Part shown: in pieces, positions 24,718 through 33,640 of the stretch
How the letters are laid out: every line of letters begins with the position of its first letter
Position numbering within the stretch: the stretch's first letter is position 1
Assembly: GCF_024628805.1 (NCBI RefSeq)
Contig: NZ_CP102382.1
Coordinates: forward strand, 2,728,001 to 2,792,000
Reading direction: 5' to 3'
Source of the DNA: Paenimyroides aestuarii
GTDB lineage: Bacteria; Bacteroidota; Bacteroidia; Flavobacteriales; Flavobacteriaceae
DNA length: 64,000 nucleotides
Position numbers and translations under genes: made by a program
The notes under the pieces: generated by a model
Database searches by the model: none
The model's input: the letters and a program-made list of their open reading frames with translations, nothing else
Told to the model about the DNA's origin: nothing

Positions 24718-25449
24718 TTATTTGTAATATACATTTCCTGTGTATAAACGTTCTATTTTTACGGTATCGGGCTTGTTGTACACATAAATATTTCCAACAG
24801 ATGCAATGGTTCCTTCTAATTTATTTTTTGCAACAACATGAATATTTTGGTTGCTGCGGTGATAGGTTTGAACGGTTTTGGCATACAACAATTTAGCGTC
24901 AACTGAGCCGTTTGCACCGTATAATTTCACATCCAAAACATTGGTTTTGCCTTTTAAAATAAAATTACCAACCTGATTATCTTCTACCGTTACTGAATTG
25001 TTATTTACTTTTAAATCAAAGTTGGTTGATGCACTTTCTTCGTTTGGAATACTTGTTAGCAAATACAAATTTGGATAGCGCAAGGTATCTTTTGAAACCA
25101 CATGGAACTGCGTACGCGAATTGATTCTCTTCAAAATGGGCGTGTAAATTTTTAAAACTGCGGTTTCATAACTTTTAAGCATTTGGCACGAAACTTCGTT
25201 TTTTATAGTAAGAACAGAATCATTTACAGAAAAAGAAAGCGCATCTATTCTATTTTCAAAGGATTCAATTTGCATTTTAAAACTGCTGTCTGGAATAATT
25301 TCCACCGAAACATTCATGGGAATATCAAGCGTATGAAATCCTGACAACTGATGTTCTTGAGAAACGGCATTTCCTTTTTTTGAAAAACACGCATCCTCAC
25401 CGGCACAGGCAGTCACTATCAACAATAATAAAACGATACTTTTTTTCAT
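24718..25449 (-). CDS. DUF2807 (GIN domain) lipoprotein
   Basis: 243 aa. Signal peptide MKKSIVLLLLIVTACAGED with lipobox-like TAC at Cys15. The body is an all-beta repeat: FHTLDIPMNVSVEIIPDSS, LSFSVNDSVLTIKNEV, LKIYTPILKRINSRTQFHV, VDAKLLYAKTVQTYHRSNQ, the pattern of head-GIN/putative auto-transporter adhesin domains frequent in Bacteroidota. Likely anchored in the outer membrane or periplasm. Function unknown. It lies downstream of the acyloxyacyl hydrolase gene, separated by the small heptamer repeat. Confidence 0.82.
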   Translation of the reverse strand: MKKSIVLLLLIVTACAGEDACFSKKGNAVSQEHQLSGFHTLDIPMNVSVEIIPDSSFKMQIESFENRIDALSFSVNDSVLTIKNEVSCQMLKSYETAVLKIYTPILKRINSRTQFHVVSKDTLRYPNLYLLTSIPNEESASTNFDLKVNNNSVTVEDNQVGNFILKGKTNVLDVKLYGANGSVDAKLLYAKTVQTYHRSNQNIHVVAKNKLEGTIASVGNIYVYNKPDTVKIERLYTGNVYYK

Positions 25450-25463
25450 AATTCTACTTTTAT

Positions 25464-25549
25464 TTCCACAGATGCACAGATTTTCTTTTAACCACAGATT
25501 TAAGAAACTTTAAACCTTAAACTTTAAACCTTAAACTTTAAACATCAAA
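25464..25549. repeat. isolated heptamer array and CACAGAT repeat
   Basis: CCACAGATGCACAGATTTTC and AACCACAGATTT are followed by CTTTAAA/CCTTAAA units alternating five times (about 25509-25543). These are the reverse complement of the TCTGTGGTT and TTTAAAG/TTTAAGG parts of module B from the 3300-11600 field, so this is a distant, reversed, shortened copy. Confidence 0.75.
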
Positions 25550-26650
25550 TTACAACTTATACCCCACTCCAACTTCAAAAGCTTCGGCTTTCGCAAAATG
25601 GGTTTTTAACGACATGATGCCAAAAACGTTTGGAGTGACATAATAGCGCAATCCCAAACGTTGATAAAATGCAGTATTCTTCTTGTATTCATCGTGCACG
25701 TAATAACCAATGTTTCCTTCGGCGGTTAGTTTGTTCAAATACCATTCATAGCCCACAAAAAGCCCCACACGTTTCCAATCGGTGTTTTTATCCATTCCTT
25801 CTTCAGGAAAAGATGTGGCCAAAAACGGAATCAATTCTTTCATTGACTGCGACAAAAAAACATCTACACCTAACTGTGCAGCTCCATAATTATTCAACGG
25901 TTTTTCAAAAATGGCTGCAATATGATAAAAAGGCTTTTGTCCCATGCCAATTATGTGGCTTTCGTTTACACCCGTTCTAAAAAGTAAATTGTATCTAAAA
26001 TTTTGTGGATGATTTACAAAATTGTTGGGCTTGGTGATCTCGTCTTCAGCCGAAAAGTGATAGGTTAAGCCCACATTCAACCCCAAAGTATTGGTGCTTG
26101 TGTTGGGTGATTTAATGGTGGCGTTTGAATGATGCACAAACAAAAAACCAGCATTGATACCTATATTGTTCCAAATGCGAGGTTGGTCATAACTCAACAT
26201 AAAATAGGTCGAGGGCATGAATTTGGAACCATAAGCCACATTGCGAAAATTGGTTTCCTTGTTGTAAGGATTGGTAGCATAAGCCACACCCTGCCCTACG
26301 CGAAACTGTAATCTTCGTTGAAAAAAGTAGAAATTATAATGCCCGTAGAAGCCATACAAATCGCCCAAAGTTTCGTTGTGATTGTTTTGAGTGTGAAACG
26401 AAAAACCCACTTCTGGAAAACGATAGGTGTGATGCCACTCTTTAGAGCCATTTACCCGATGATTCAATGAAAACAAGTAACCGGTTGGTTTATTGGTAAT
26501 TAAATGTTGAATATTGTTGCTGTGTGGCAAAATAGCACCTTTGTAGGTTTGTAACGATACGCTCCAATTTTCTTGACCATTTGCTGAAAAAAAAGTCGAT
26601 AAGAAAACCAGCACACAAATGGTAAATTGCAACCTCAGCAGTATTTTCAT
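25550..26650 (-). CDS. acyloxyacyl hydrolase (PagL/lipid A 3-O-deacylase-like barrel)
   Basis: 366 aa from the ATG at 26648-26650, chosen because it gives a proper signal peptide (MKILLRLQFTICVLVFLSTF...ANGQ) and follows the deoxynucleoside kinase stop by one base; an upstream in-frame Met would overlap that gene. The body is beta-barrel with RFPEVGFSF, LQFRVGQGVAYATNPY and FVHHSN, where His-Ser fits the PagL active-site pair. In Bacteroidota these are annotated acyloxyacyl hydrolases acting on lipid A acyl chains in the outer membrane. It is longer than PagL, with extra N- and C-terminal strands. Confidence 0.78.
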   Translation of the reverse strand: MKILLRLQFTICVLVFLSTFFSANGQENWSVSLQTYKGAILPHSNNIQHLITNKPTGYLFSLNHRVNGSKEWHHTYRFPEVGFSFHTQNNHNETLGDLYGFYGHYNFYFFQRRLQFRVGQGVAYATNPYNKETNFRNVAYGSKFMPSTYFMLSYDQPRIWNNIGINAGFLFVHHSNATIKSPNTSTNTLGLNVGLTYHFSAEDEITKPNNFVNHPQNFRYNLLFRTGVNESHIIGMGQKPFYHIAAIFEKPLNNYGAAQLGVDVFLSQSMKELIPFLATSFPEEGMDKNTDWKRVGLFVGYEWYLNKLTAEGNIGYYVHDEYKKNTAFYQRLGLRYYVTPNVFGIMSLKTHFAKAEAFEVGVGYKL

Positions 26651-26651
26651 C

Positions 26652-27266
26652 TTAAAACAAACCATTAATTTCGGCATCGATTCTATTAATGATTGCTCCC
26701 AAATCTTCCGGATTATCTACAAAATTTATCGGATCTACATCAATAATCAACAATTTACCTTTGGTATAACTTTTAATCCAATCTTCGTAGCGCTCGTTGA
26801 GTTTATTTAAATAATCAATCGAGATGGAATTTTCGTATTCGCGGCCACGTTTGTGAATTTGTCCCACCAAATTAGGAATGGAGCTGCGCAGGTAAATCAA
26901 TAAATCAGGTGCGCCAACCAAGCCTTCCATCAATTCAAATAATTGTTTGTAATTATCAAAATCGCGGTTCGACATTAAGCCCATGGCATGTAAATTCGGA
27001 GCAAAAATATGCGCATCTTCGTAGATGGTTCTGTCTTGAATGGTATTTTTTCCACTAGATTTCATTGCCAAAACCTGACGAAATCGACTGTTTAAGAAAT
27101 AAATCTGCAAATTGAACGACCAACGATCCATTGAATGATAAAAATCGTCTAAGTAAGGATTATCAACCACATCTTCATAATGCGGTTCCCATTTGTAATG
27201 TTTGGCCAACAACTTGGTTAAAGTTGTTTTTCCGGCACCAATATTTCCGGCAATTGCAACTTGCAT
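26652..27266 (-). CDS. deoxynucleoside kinase
   Basis: 204 aa. P-loop GNIGAGKTT (7-15), the DRTIYED motif (ERS/DRT, near 76-82) and an Arg-rich lid GREYENSIS mark the dCK/dGK family. It phosphorylates deoxynucleosides for salvage in the cytoplasm; purine or pyrimidine preference cannot be read. It lies one base upstream of the acyloxyacyl hydrolase gene and 6 bp downstream of the next gene, so the four minus-strand genes from 28590 to 25550 may be co-transcribed. Confidence 0.9.
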   Translation of the reverse strand: MQVAIAGNIGAGKTTLTKLLAKHYKWEPHYEDVVDNPYLDDFYHSMDRWSFNLQIYFLNSRFRQVLAMKSSGKNTIQDRTIYEDAHIFAPNLHAMGLMSNRDFDNYKQLFELMEGLVGAPDLLIYLRSSIPNLVGQIHKRGREYENSISIDYLNKLNERYEDWIKSYTKGKLLIIDVDPINFVDNPEDLGAIINRIDAEINGLF

Positions 27267-27272
27267 ATTTTC

Positions 27273-28046
27273 TTAATTTATTTGGTATAAATACAATGTA
27301 TCAGCAGTAAAAACGCTTAAACTTTTGGTATTGAAAATCGCCCATTCAGCGGCTGTTTCTACATTTGATAAATGTTCGGTTTCGTTCTTCTTTGTGTGGA
27401 ACAAAAATAATTTATTGTTTAATACATAGACCAATAAATCGCCATTAATTGCTAACAATTGGGCTTTTTTAGGTAATTTTTGTTCTTTAATCAATTTTCC
27501 ATAAATATCAATTCCGTAAACCACATCATCTATTTGCCAATAAGCAAAATTGCCCGAAGTAGTTAGAAATGAATAGTTGGTGATGGGGTTACTCACAAAC
27601 TGCGGCTGTTCTTGTTGGTTTGATATCATGCACCAGCGTTTGGAGATTCCATCAAAAATCCAAATTGCTGTTTGAGCGGTTAAGGCAGCATAAACGGCAT
27701 CGATTTCAGGAAAACGCTCGTTTAAAACAATTTTGTCTTTAACGCTTAATTGATTGTCTAACAAAATCACTTGCTGAGTGTTTTTATAAAAAACCAATTG
27801 CTGCAACGGATTTCGTTCATCATATTGTGCTATTTGTCCTAAAAAAGGATCTTTAAAAGTAAATGTTTGTAAGGGTGTTTCTTTGGCAATTTCATCGGAT
27901 ACAATGGATGATGTATCACCCAAATGGTTCAAAGCATAATACGTTAAATTAGGTGGCTTGGGCAAGGCAACCTTAAACGTAGCCATTTGTGCATGAAGCA
28001 CATAGGCGTGGAGAAAAACAAAAAAAGCAGTGAGTATTTTTTTCAT
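27273..28046 (-). CDS. exported hypothetical protein, probably beta-propeller-like
   Basis: 257 aa from the ATG at 28044-28046 (MKKILTAFFVFLHAYVLHAQ), a clean signal peptide; a longer in-frame start would run into the upstream acetyltransferase gene. Repeated segments of the form IWIFDGISKRWCMISN, AYWQIDDVVYGIDIYGK, LAINGDLLVYVLNNKLFLF and ADTLYLYQIN suggest a small beta-propeller. No catalytic motif. Function unknown. Confidence 0.7.
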   Translation of the reverse strand: MKKILTAFFVFLHAYVLHAQMATFKVALPKPPNLTYYALNHLGDTSSIVSDEIAKETPLQTFTFKDPFLGQIAQYDERNPLQQLVFYKNTQQVILLDNQLSVKDKIVLNERFPEIDAVYAALTAQTAIWIFDGISKRWCMISNQQEQPQFVSNPITNYSFLTTSGNFAYWQIDDVVYGIDIYGKLIKEQKLPKKAQLLAINGDLLVYVLNNKLFLFHTKKNETEHLSNVETAAEWAIFNTKSLSVFTADTLYLYQIN

Positions 28047-28050
28047 TTTT

Positions 28051-28590
28051 TTATTCGTTTCTGTATAATACACACGTTTTAAGTAAATTATTATCAATCA
28101 ATAATGGATGTTCAAATTCATATTGTTTCTTCAATCCAATTTTTTCCATTATATGTTCAGACTTTACATTTATTTTCGGTGCAACAGCATATATTTTGCT
28201 TATTTTTAGGTTGTTCAATGCATAATCAAGACACTTTTTAGCACCTTCAGTAGCAAAACCTTTATTCCATTCTTTGCGATCAATTCTCCATCCAATATCA
28301 ACACATGGTGTAAAATCTGCCTTGTAAGTTTGTTCAGAAATACCTATAAAACCAATAAATTCATTATTTGCAAGTTTATCAACAGCAAAATAGCAAAACC
28401 CCTTTTCTTGAAATTGATCCTTCATTCTTTCGATGAATAAAATTGTTTCTGCTTTTGTAGGTAAACTAGGAAAAAATTCCATTACCTCTCTATCAGAATT
28501 TATTTTAAACAATTTGTCAATATCATTGCTTTTCCAATTTCTAAAACCAAGGCGATCTGATGTAAATAAATACGTTACTACTCCATCCAT
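28051..28590 (-). CDS. GNAT family N-acetyltransferase (RimJ/RimL type)
   Basis: 179 aa from the ATG at 28588-28590; a TTG nine bases upstream is possible but less likely. The fold follows acetyltransferase type 3: LTSDRLGFRNWK-like opening, FIGFIGISEQTY, DIGWRIDRKEWNKGFATEGAKKCLDYAL (acetyl-CoA loop), and KIYAVAPKINVKSEHIMEKIGLK. Substrate unknown; relatives acetylate protein N-termini, antibiotics or small amines. It lies between the folA-like gene (12 bp) and the exported protein (4 bp), which is operon-like spacing. Confidence 0.87.
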   Translation of the reverse strand: MDGVVTYLFTSDRLGFRNWKSNDIDKLFKINSDREVMEFFPSLPTKAETILFIERMKDQFQEKGFCYFAVDKLANNEFIGFIGISEQTYKADFTPCVDIGWRIDRKEWNKGFATEGAKKCLDYALNNLKISKIYAVAPKINVKSEHIMEKIGLKKQYEFEHPLLIDNNLLKTCVLYRNE

Positions 28591-28602
28591 CTTCAACAAA
28601 AT

Positions 28603-29094
28603 TTACCTTTGATAAACAATTATCGTAAAATCAAACTCGTTTTTTTCATCGGCTTGATGTCTTTTTTCAGAGATAATTTCCCAATCAGATGTTATTTCGG
28701 GAAAAAACGCATCAGCATCTTTAAACTCGGCATCTACGTGGGTAATTACCAATTCATTAGCGATACCAATTGTTTCTTTATAAATTTCGCCCCCGCCAAT
28801 TACATACACCATTTTTTGATTTTGCTGTTGTGCAAAAACCAAAGCGTCTTTAACAGAAGCAAAGGCAAAACAATGATCCGGAACAGTATAATTTTTCTGT
28901 CTGGTAACGATTAAATGCGTGCGGTTAGGCAAAGGTTTAGGAAACGATTCAAAGGTTTTTCTTCCCATTAAAATAAAATGATCGCTTGTGGTTTCCTTAA
29001 AATGCTTAAAATCGGCCGGTAAATGCCAAAGCAGTTGGTTGTTTTTTCCAATTGCATGGTTTTGGGCAATGGCAGCAATTAAACTTATTTTCAT
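28603..29094 (-). CDS. folA: dihydrofolate reductase
   Basis: 163 aa from the ATG at 29092-29094 (MKISLIAAIAQNHAIGK), the normal family start; a longer frame upstream overlaps thyA and is not needed. Motifs: NQLLWHLPADFKHFKETT (catalytic acid and helix B), LMGRKTFESFPKPLPNR, VYVIGGGEIYKE and the C-terminal DFTIIVYQR. It regenerates tetrahydrofolate after thymidylate synthase, encoded 34 bp upstream. Confidence 0.96.
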   Translation of the reverse strand: MKISLIAAIAQNHAIGKNNQLLWHLPADFKHFKETTSDHFILMGRKTFESFPKPLPNRTHLIVTRQKNYTVPDHCFAFASVKDALVFAQQQNQKMVYVIGGGEIYKETIGIANELVITHVDAEFKDADAFFPEITSDWEIISEKRHQADEKNEFDFTIIVYQR

Positions 29095-29128
29095 TTTTTT
29101 ATTTTTTATGGAATGATTTTGCACAAGT

Positions 29129-29953
29129 TTATACAGAAACTTGTCCTTTAATTGCCGGATGCGGGTCGTAATCAACCAAAGTGAAATCTTCAAATTTAAA
29201 GTCGAAAATATCTTTTATTTCTGGATTTAAGATCATTTTTGGCAACGGACGTGGTGCTCTTGACAATTGTAATTCAACTTGTTCAAAATGATTATTGTAG
29301 ATGTGCGCATCGCCAAAGGTGTGAATAAAATCGCCATAACCCAACCCACAAACTTGAGCCACCATCATGGTAAACAACGCATAAGATGCAATATTAAACG
29401 GAACCCCTAAGAAAATATCTGCCGAACGCTGATACAATTGGCACGACAATTTTCCATCGGCAACATAAAACTGAAAAAAAGCATGACACGGAGGCAAAGC
29501 TGCTTTTCCGTTGGCAACATTTTCTTCAAAAGATACAGATGTATCAGGCAAAACCGACGGATTCCATGCCGAAATCAACATTCTGCGGCTGTTTGGATTG
29601 GTTTTTAAGGTGTGAATTAATTCTTTAATTTGATCTATTTCTTCGCCGTTCCAATTGCGCCATTGATAGCCATAAATAGGTCCTAAATCGCCGTTTTCAT
29701 TGGCCCATTCATCCCAAATACGCACGCCATTTTCTTTTAAATAACCAATATTGGTGTCGCCATTTAAAAACCAAAGCAATTCATGAATGATTGATTTTAA
29801 ATGTACTTTTTTGGTGGTAACCAATGGAAAGCCTTCTTCTAAATTGAAACGCATTTGGTATCCAAAAACGCTTTTTGTTCCGGTGCCTGTTCTATCGCCT
29901 TTTTGAACGCCGTTCTCTAAAACGTATTTTATTAAATCTAAATATTGTTGCAT
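29129..29953 (-). CDS. thyA: thymidylate synthase
   Basis: 274 aa, full length. It makes dTMP from dUMP with methylene-tetrahydrofolate. Present: [39 protein letters not shown], the nucleophile in [29 protein letters not shown] and [10 protein letters not shown]. It is two bases downstream of the BFN gene and followed by folA, a functional unit for thymidylate supply. Confidence 0.97.
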   Translation of the reverse strand: MQQYLDLIKYVLENGVQKGDRTGTGTKSVFGYQMRFNLEEGFPLVTTKKVHLKSIIHELLWFLNGDTNIGYLKENGVRIWDEWANENGDLGPIYGYQWRNWNGEEIDQIKELIHTLKTNPNSRRMLISAWNPSVLPDTSVSFEENVANGKAALPPCHAFFQFYVADGKLSCQLYQRSADIFLGVPFNIASYALFTMMVAQVCGLGYGDFIHTFGDAHIYNNHFEQVELQLSRAPRPLPKMILNPEIKDIFDFKFEDFTLVDYDPHPAIKGQVSV

Positions 29954-29955
29954 AA

Positions 29956-30624
29956 TTACAGGTTTCTTTTTGATAATTCATCGCGCAAGCGAGCGGCTTT
30001 TTCGTAATCTTCGTTCAAAACAGCCATTTCTAACAAATCGTTTAATTCTTGCACCGACAAAGAGGCAAATTCACTTGCTTTTTCGTTGGGTACCAAATTT
30101 AGAAATTCATCAATCGCATCGTTTAACGATTCGTCGTTCGAATCATCGTTATCGAAATCATCGTCTTCATCATCAAAATCTTCCTCTTCATTATGATCTG
30201 CTTCTTCTTGTTCACGCAGATAAATTCCTGCTTTGTCTAATATATTTTGATAGGTGAAAATAGGCGCATCAAAACGCAATGCCAGTGAAATAGCGTCAGA
30301 GGTGCGCGCATCAATGATTTCTTCGATACCGTCGCGTTCGCAAATAATGCTTGAGAAGAAAACACCATCTACCAATTTGTGAATAATTACCTGCTTTACA
30401 ACGATATCAAATCGGTCGCAAAAGGTTTTAAACAAATCGTGTGTTAAAGGGCGTGGAGGTTTCAAATCTTCTTCAATGGCAATTGCTATCGCCTGCGCTT
30501 CAAACGCACCGATTACGATGGGAAGTTTACGCGCGCCATTTACTTCATTCAAAATCAAAGCATAAGCTCCGTTTTGGGTGTGACTGTATGAAATTCCTTT
30601 TATTGTTAATTGTACTAAACTCAT
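29956..30624 (-). CDS. BFN-domain (bifunctional nuclease) protein with C-terminal UVR motif
   Basis: 222 aa from the ATG at 30622-30624 ([17 protein letters not shown]), preferred over an upstream in-frame Met by family start. Residues 1-135 are a DUF151/BFN domain ([41 protein letters not shown]); 140-180 is a strongly acidic Asp/Glu/Asn linker; 190-220 is a UvrB/UvrC-type UVR motif ([26 protein letters not shown]). This architecture is typical of Bacteroidota. Nuclease activity is reported for plant BFN relatives; the bacterial role is uncertain. Confidence 0.9.
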   Translation of the reverse strand: MSLVQLTIKGISYSHTQNGAYALILNEVNGARKLPIVIGAFEAQAIAIAIEEDLKPPRPLTHDLFKTFCDRFDIVVKQVIIHKLVDGVFFSSIICERDGIEEIIDARTSDAISLALRFDAPIFTYQNILDKAGIYLREQEEADHNEEEDFDDEDDDFDNDDSNDESLNDAIDEFLNLVPNEKASEFASLSVQELNDLLEMAVLNEDYEKAARLRDELSKRNL

Positions 30625-30657
30625 GTTGATAAAAATAGCCAAAAAAATGCTGTTTCG

Positions 30658-30665
30658 CAAAGATA
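30658..30665 (-). promoter_or_regulatory. -7 box upstream of the BFN-thyA-folA run
   Basis: TATCTTTG on the minus strand, 34 bp upstream of the BFN start. No clear TTG at 17-23 nt further, so support rests on the -7 box and position. Confidence 0.45.
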
Positions 30666-30759
30666 CATTTTAAATTTTAATGGGGTTTGGTTTTGCTCTT
30701 TTTTATGTATGAACAACCATCCGCCTTATCTAACTGATTTTTTTAAATGAACAATATAG

Positions 30760-31590
30760 CTACCGTATGCCCTTGTAAACAAACACATCACCATTCCATT
30801 CATAAATTAAATTTTTGTTGGTTACATTTTGTTGTTCATCGACTAAAGCAATTTTTAGCATGTTATTTTCCAACGTAATTAATTCAACCGGACGTTCAGG
30901 TCTATCCACTACACTAAAAAAATCAAATTCTACATGAATGTGTTCTAATGTATCGGTCTTAGTTTTAAAGACAGCAGCAGGCTCTAGATTTTCTGAATTT
31001 ATTTTATACGCATTTATATGTTGCACGGAATATTTACTGGAAAGTACACTTTTTGAAATAATTAAATAAATTGGTTCTTTAGCGCTGTTTTGAACCGTGT
31101 AAATCTTTGAAAAGAATGCTTGCGGATCGTTTGAAGCCAAATGTTCTTTTGCAATGATCGTTCCGTTTGTACTAAATTGATAAATTTGATTGTAAAACCG
31201 CATAGTTCCACCTAAATTGTTATCCCAACTGTAAACTTTAAGATTATTATCGGTAGATGTTGCCATTTTCAAAGCATTTTCTTTCTGCAATTTTTTAAAA
31301 GGATAATACAATGTGTTTTTATTGTTTTTGATTAAATAGATTAGCGAATCGGTAAACTTTTTACTGCTAATTGCAAGTAAGCTGTCGTTGCGAACATTGC
31401 CCATTGCATTGGAAATATCATTATGAATTTTTAATAGTTTACCTTCTTCTCCAGATAAATCAATGTCGTTAGTTTTCCCAACTGTTTTGTTGTCTTCTGT
31501 CGAAGAAATTGTTGTGGTTTTAGTTTCGCCTGTTTTTTTGTTACAAGCAAAAATTAATAAAGTCAGTAATAAATAATAGGTCTTTTTCAT
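30760..31590 (-). CDS. hypothetical lipoprotein
   Basis: 276 aa from the ATG at 31588-31590 (MKKTYYLLLTLLIFACNKK), which gives a lipobox with Cys16; longer in-frame starts would bury it. After a Thr/Lys-rich linker the chain has no recognised domain: a helical part (45-105) and a beta-rich part with VYSWDNNLGGTMRFYNQIY and EPIYLIISKSVLSSKYSVQHINAY. Function unknown; the pattern recalls lipoproteins that read a state of a substrate, but this is not evidence of role. Confidence 0.7.
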   Translation of the reverse strand: MKKTYYLLLTLLIFACNKKTGETKTTTISSTEDNKTVGKTNDIDLSGEEGKLLKIHNDISNAMGNVRNDSLLAISSKKFTDSLIYLIKNNKNTLYYPFKKLQKENALKMATSTDNNLKVYSWDNNLGGTMRFYNQIYQFSTNGTIIAKEHLASNDPQAFFSKIYTVQNSAKEPIYLIISKSVLSSKYSVQHINAYKINSENLEPAAVFKTKTDTLEHIHVEFDFFSVVDRPERPVELITLENNMLKIALVDEQQNVTNKNLIYEWNGDVFVYKGIR

Positions 31591-31777
31591 AGTTAAATCT
31601 AAATTCTCTAATATAAAAGTCATTTTCGTATATAGTAAAGATAACTTATTCAAAAAGTAAACAAGGAAGTAACATTAAAAATTTAAGAAATAATTTATAT
31701 GCATGCATAGTATTTTTATTCTAATTTTTTTTATCTTCGTAGCTCATTAAGAATAAATCTCATAAAACAAAAAATAA

Positions 31778-32524
31778 ATGAAAATATTAGTTTGCATCAG
31801 CCATGTGCCTGATACTACTGCAAAGATTAATTTCACAAACGGTGATACAGAATTTGATACAAACGGTGTTCAATTTGTAATTAACCCAAACGATGAATTT
31901 GGTTTAACGCGTGCCATTTGGTTTAAAGAAAAACAAGGTGCTCATGTAACCGTTGTAAATGTGGGTGGCGCTGAAACAGAGGCTACTATTCGCAAAGCAT
32001 TGGCTATTGGTGCCGATGAAGCAATTCGTGTAAACGCAGTTCCAACCGATGGCTTTGCAGTTGCAAAACAGCTAGCAGAGGTTGTAAAAGCGGGTAATTA
32101 CGATGTAGTTATTTGTGGAAAAGAATCGTTAGATTACAACGGAGGAATGGTTCCGGGAATGTTGGCGTCTATGTTGGGATACAATTTTGTGAACTCATGC
32201 GTTGGTGTAGAAGTTGAAGGATCTAATGCCACGTTGATTCGCGAAATTGATGGTGGAAAAGAAACCTTAACCACAAACTTACCATTGGTAATTGGCGGAC
32301 AAAAAGGGATTGTGGAAGAAAAAGATTTACGAATTCCAAACATGCGCGGAATCATGACGGCTCGTACTAAAGCTTTAAACGTTATGGAACCAGTTGCTGC
32401 AGATGCAAAAACAAAAGCGGTGAAGTTTGAAAAACCAGCTCCTAAATCGGCAGTAAAATTAATTAGCCCTGATAATTTAGATGAGTTGATTAACTTATTA
32501 CACAACGAAGCAAAAGTAATCTAA
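31778..32524 (+). CDS. etfB: electron transfer flavoprotein beta subunit
   Basis: 248 aa. Adenine-nucleotide-binding ETF fold: MKILVCISHVPDTTAKI, GLTRAIWFKEK, RKALAIGADEAIRV, VVICGKESLDYNGGMVPGMLA, and a C-terminal arm. It pairs with EtfA to carry electrons from acyl-CoA dehydrogenases to the quinone pool. etfA follows after 30 bp. A TATCTTCG sequence near 31731 is a one-mismatch -7 box. Confidence 0.96.
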   Translation: MKILVCISHVPDTTAKINFTNGDTEFDTNGVQFVINPNDEFGLTRAIWFKEKQGAHVTVVNVGGAETEATIRKALAIGADEAIRVNAVPTDGFAVAKQLAEVVKAGNYDVVICGKESLDYNGGMVPGMLASMLGYNFVNSCVGVEVEGSNATLIREIDGGKETLTTNLPLVIGGQKGIVEEKDLRIPNMRGIMTARTKALNVMEPVAADAKTKAVKFEKPAPKSAVKLISPDNLDELINLLHNEAKVI

Positions 32525-32554
32525 TTCTAAAAATCCAATTAAAATTTAAAAAGT

Positions 32555-33523
32555 ATGTCAGTTTTAATATATACAGAGTTTGCAGAAGGAAAATTTAAAA
32601 AAGTAGCTTTAGAATTAGCTTCTTATGCAAAAAAAGTAGCAGAATCATTAGGAACAACCGTTACGGCAGTAACTGTTAACGCAGGTGATGTTTCCGAATT
32701 AGGAAAATACGGTGTAGATAAAGTTTTAAAAGTAACCGATAGCAAATTAGACAAGTTCAATGCAAAGGCGTATGCCGATGTGGTAAAACAAGCTGCACAA
32801 AAAGAAGGGTCAAAAGTAGTGCTTTTATCATCTACAACCGATTCTTTATATTTAGCACCAATCGTTGCAGTTGGTTTAGACGCTGGATATGCATCAAATG
32901 TGGTAGCATTACCTGTTTCAACAAGTCCATTCCAAGTTAAGCGCAATGCTTTTTCTAGCAAAGGATTTAACGTTACAGAACTCACATCAGACGTAAAAGT
33001 ATTGGCATTGGCTAAAAACTCATTTGGTTTAGCAGAAGCTTCGGGTGCAGCAGCTACAGAAGATTTTGCTGTAACATTGAACGATGCCGACTTTAATATC
33101 CACATTCAAAACCAAGAAAAAGCATCCGGACAAGTTTCTATTGCCGATGCAGAAATCGTTGTTTCTGGTGGTCGTGGTTTAAAAGGTCCAGAAAACTGGG
33201 GAATGATTGAAGAATTGGCAGGTGTTTTAGGTGCAGCAACCGCTTGTTCAAAACCTGTTTCAGATTTAGATTGGAGACCGCACTCTGAACACGTGGGGCA
33301 AACTGGAAAACCGGTAGCATCAAACTTATACATTGCAGTTGGTATTTCTGGTGCCATTCAGCACATTGCAGGTATCAACGCTTCAAAAGTAAAAGTAGTA
33401 ATCAATTCAGATCCAGAAGCACCTTTCTTTAAAGTAGCTGACTACGGAATTGTTGGCGATGCGTTTCAAATCGTACCAGAATTGACTAAAAAATTAAAAG
33501 AATTTAAAGCGAATAACAACTAA
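32555..33523 (+). CDS. etfA: electron transfer flavoprotein alpha subunit
   Basis: 322 aa, full length. N-terminal ETF domain (1-185), then the FAD-binding C-terminal domain: VSGGRGLKGPENWGMIEELA, GAATACSKPVSDLDWRPHSEHVGQTGK, GISGAIQHIAGIN, and NSDPEAPFFKVADYGIVGDA. It forms the heterodimer with EtfB and holds the FAD. The strong terminator at 33548-33570 ends the two-gene operon. Confidence 0.97.
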   Translation: MSVLIYTEFAEGKFKKVALELASYAKKVAESLGTTVTAVTVNAGDVSELGKYGVDKVLKVTDSKLDKFNAKAYADVVKQAAQKEGSKVVLLSSTTDSLYLAPIVAVGLDAGYASNVVALPVSTSPFQVKRNAFSSKGFNVTELTSDVKVLALAKNSFGLAEASGAAATEDFAVTLNDADFNIHIQNQEKASGQVSIADAEIVVSGGRGLKGPENWGMIEELAGVLGAATACSKPVSDLDWRPHSEHVGQTGKPVASNLYIAVGISGAIQHIAGINASKVKVVINSDPEAPFFKVADYGIVGDAFQIVPELTKKLKEFKANNN

Positions 33524-33547
33524 CATTTGCTTTAAATATCATATTCA

Positions 33548-33570
33548 AACAGCCGTTTTTTACGGCTGTT
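33548..33570 (+). terminator. terminator of etfBA
   Basis: Perfect 9-bp stem AACAGCCGT / ACGGCTGTT with T-rich loop, followed by a T run, 25 bp after the etfA stop. Confidence 0.93.
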
Positions 33571-33640
33571 TTTTTGTGTTGAAAAACACATACTAATTTT
33601 TATAACAACGCAAGCTTTTGCAAAGTTTGTAAAAACCTTA

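Noticed and set aside
29095..29193. Longer dihydrofolate reductase start overlapping thyA
   Set aside because: The added 33 residues overlap the thyA coding region and lie before the conserved family start.
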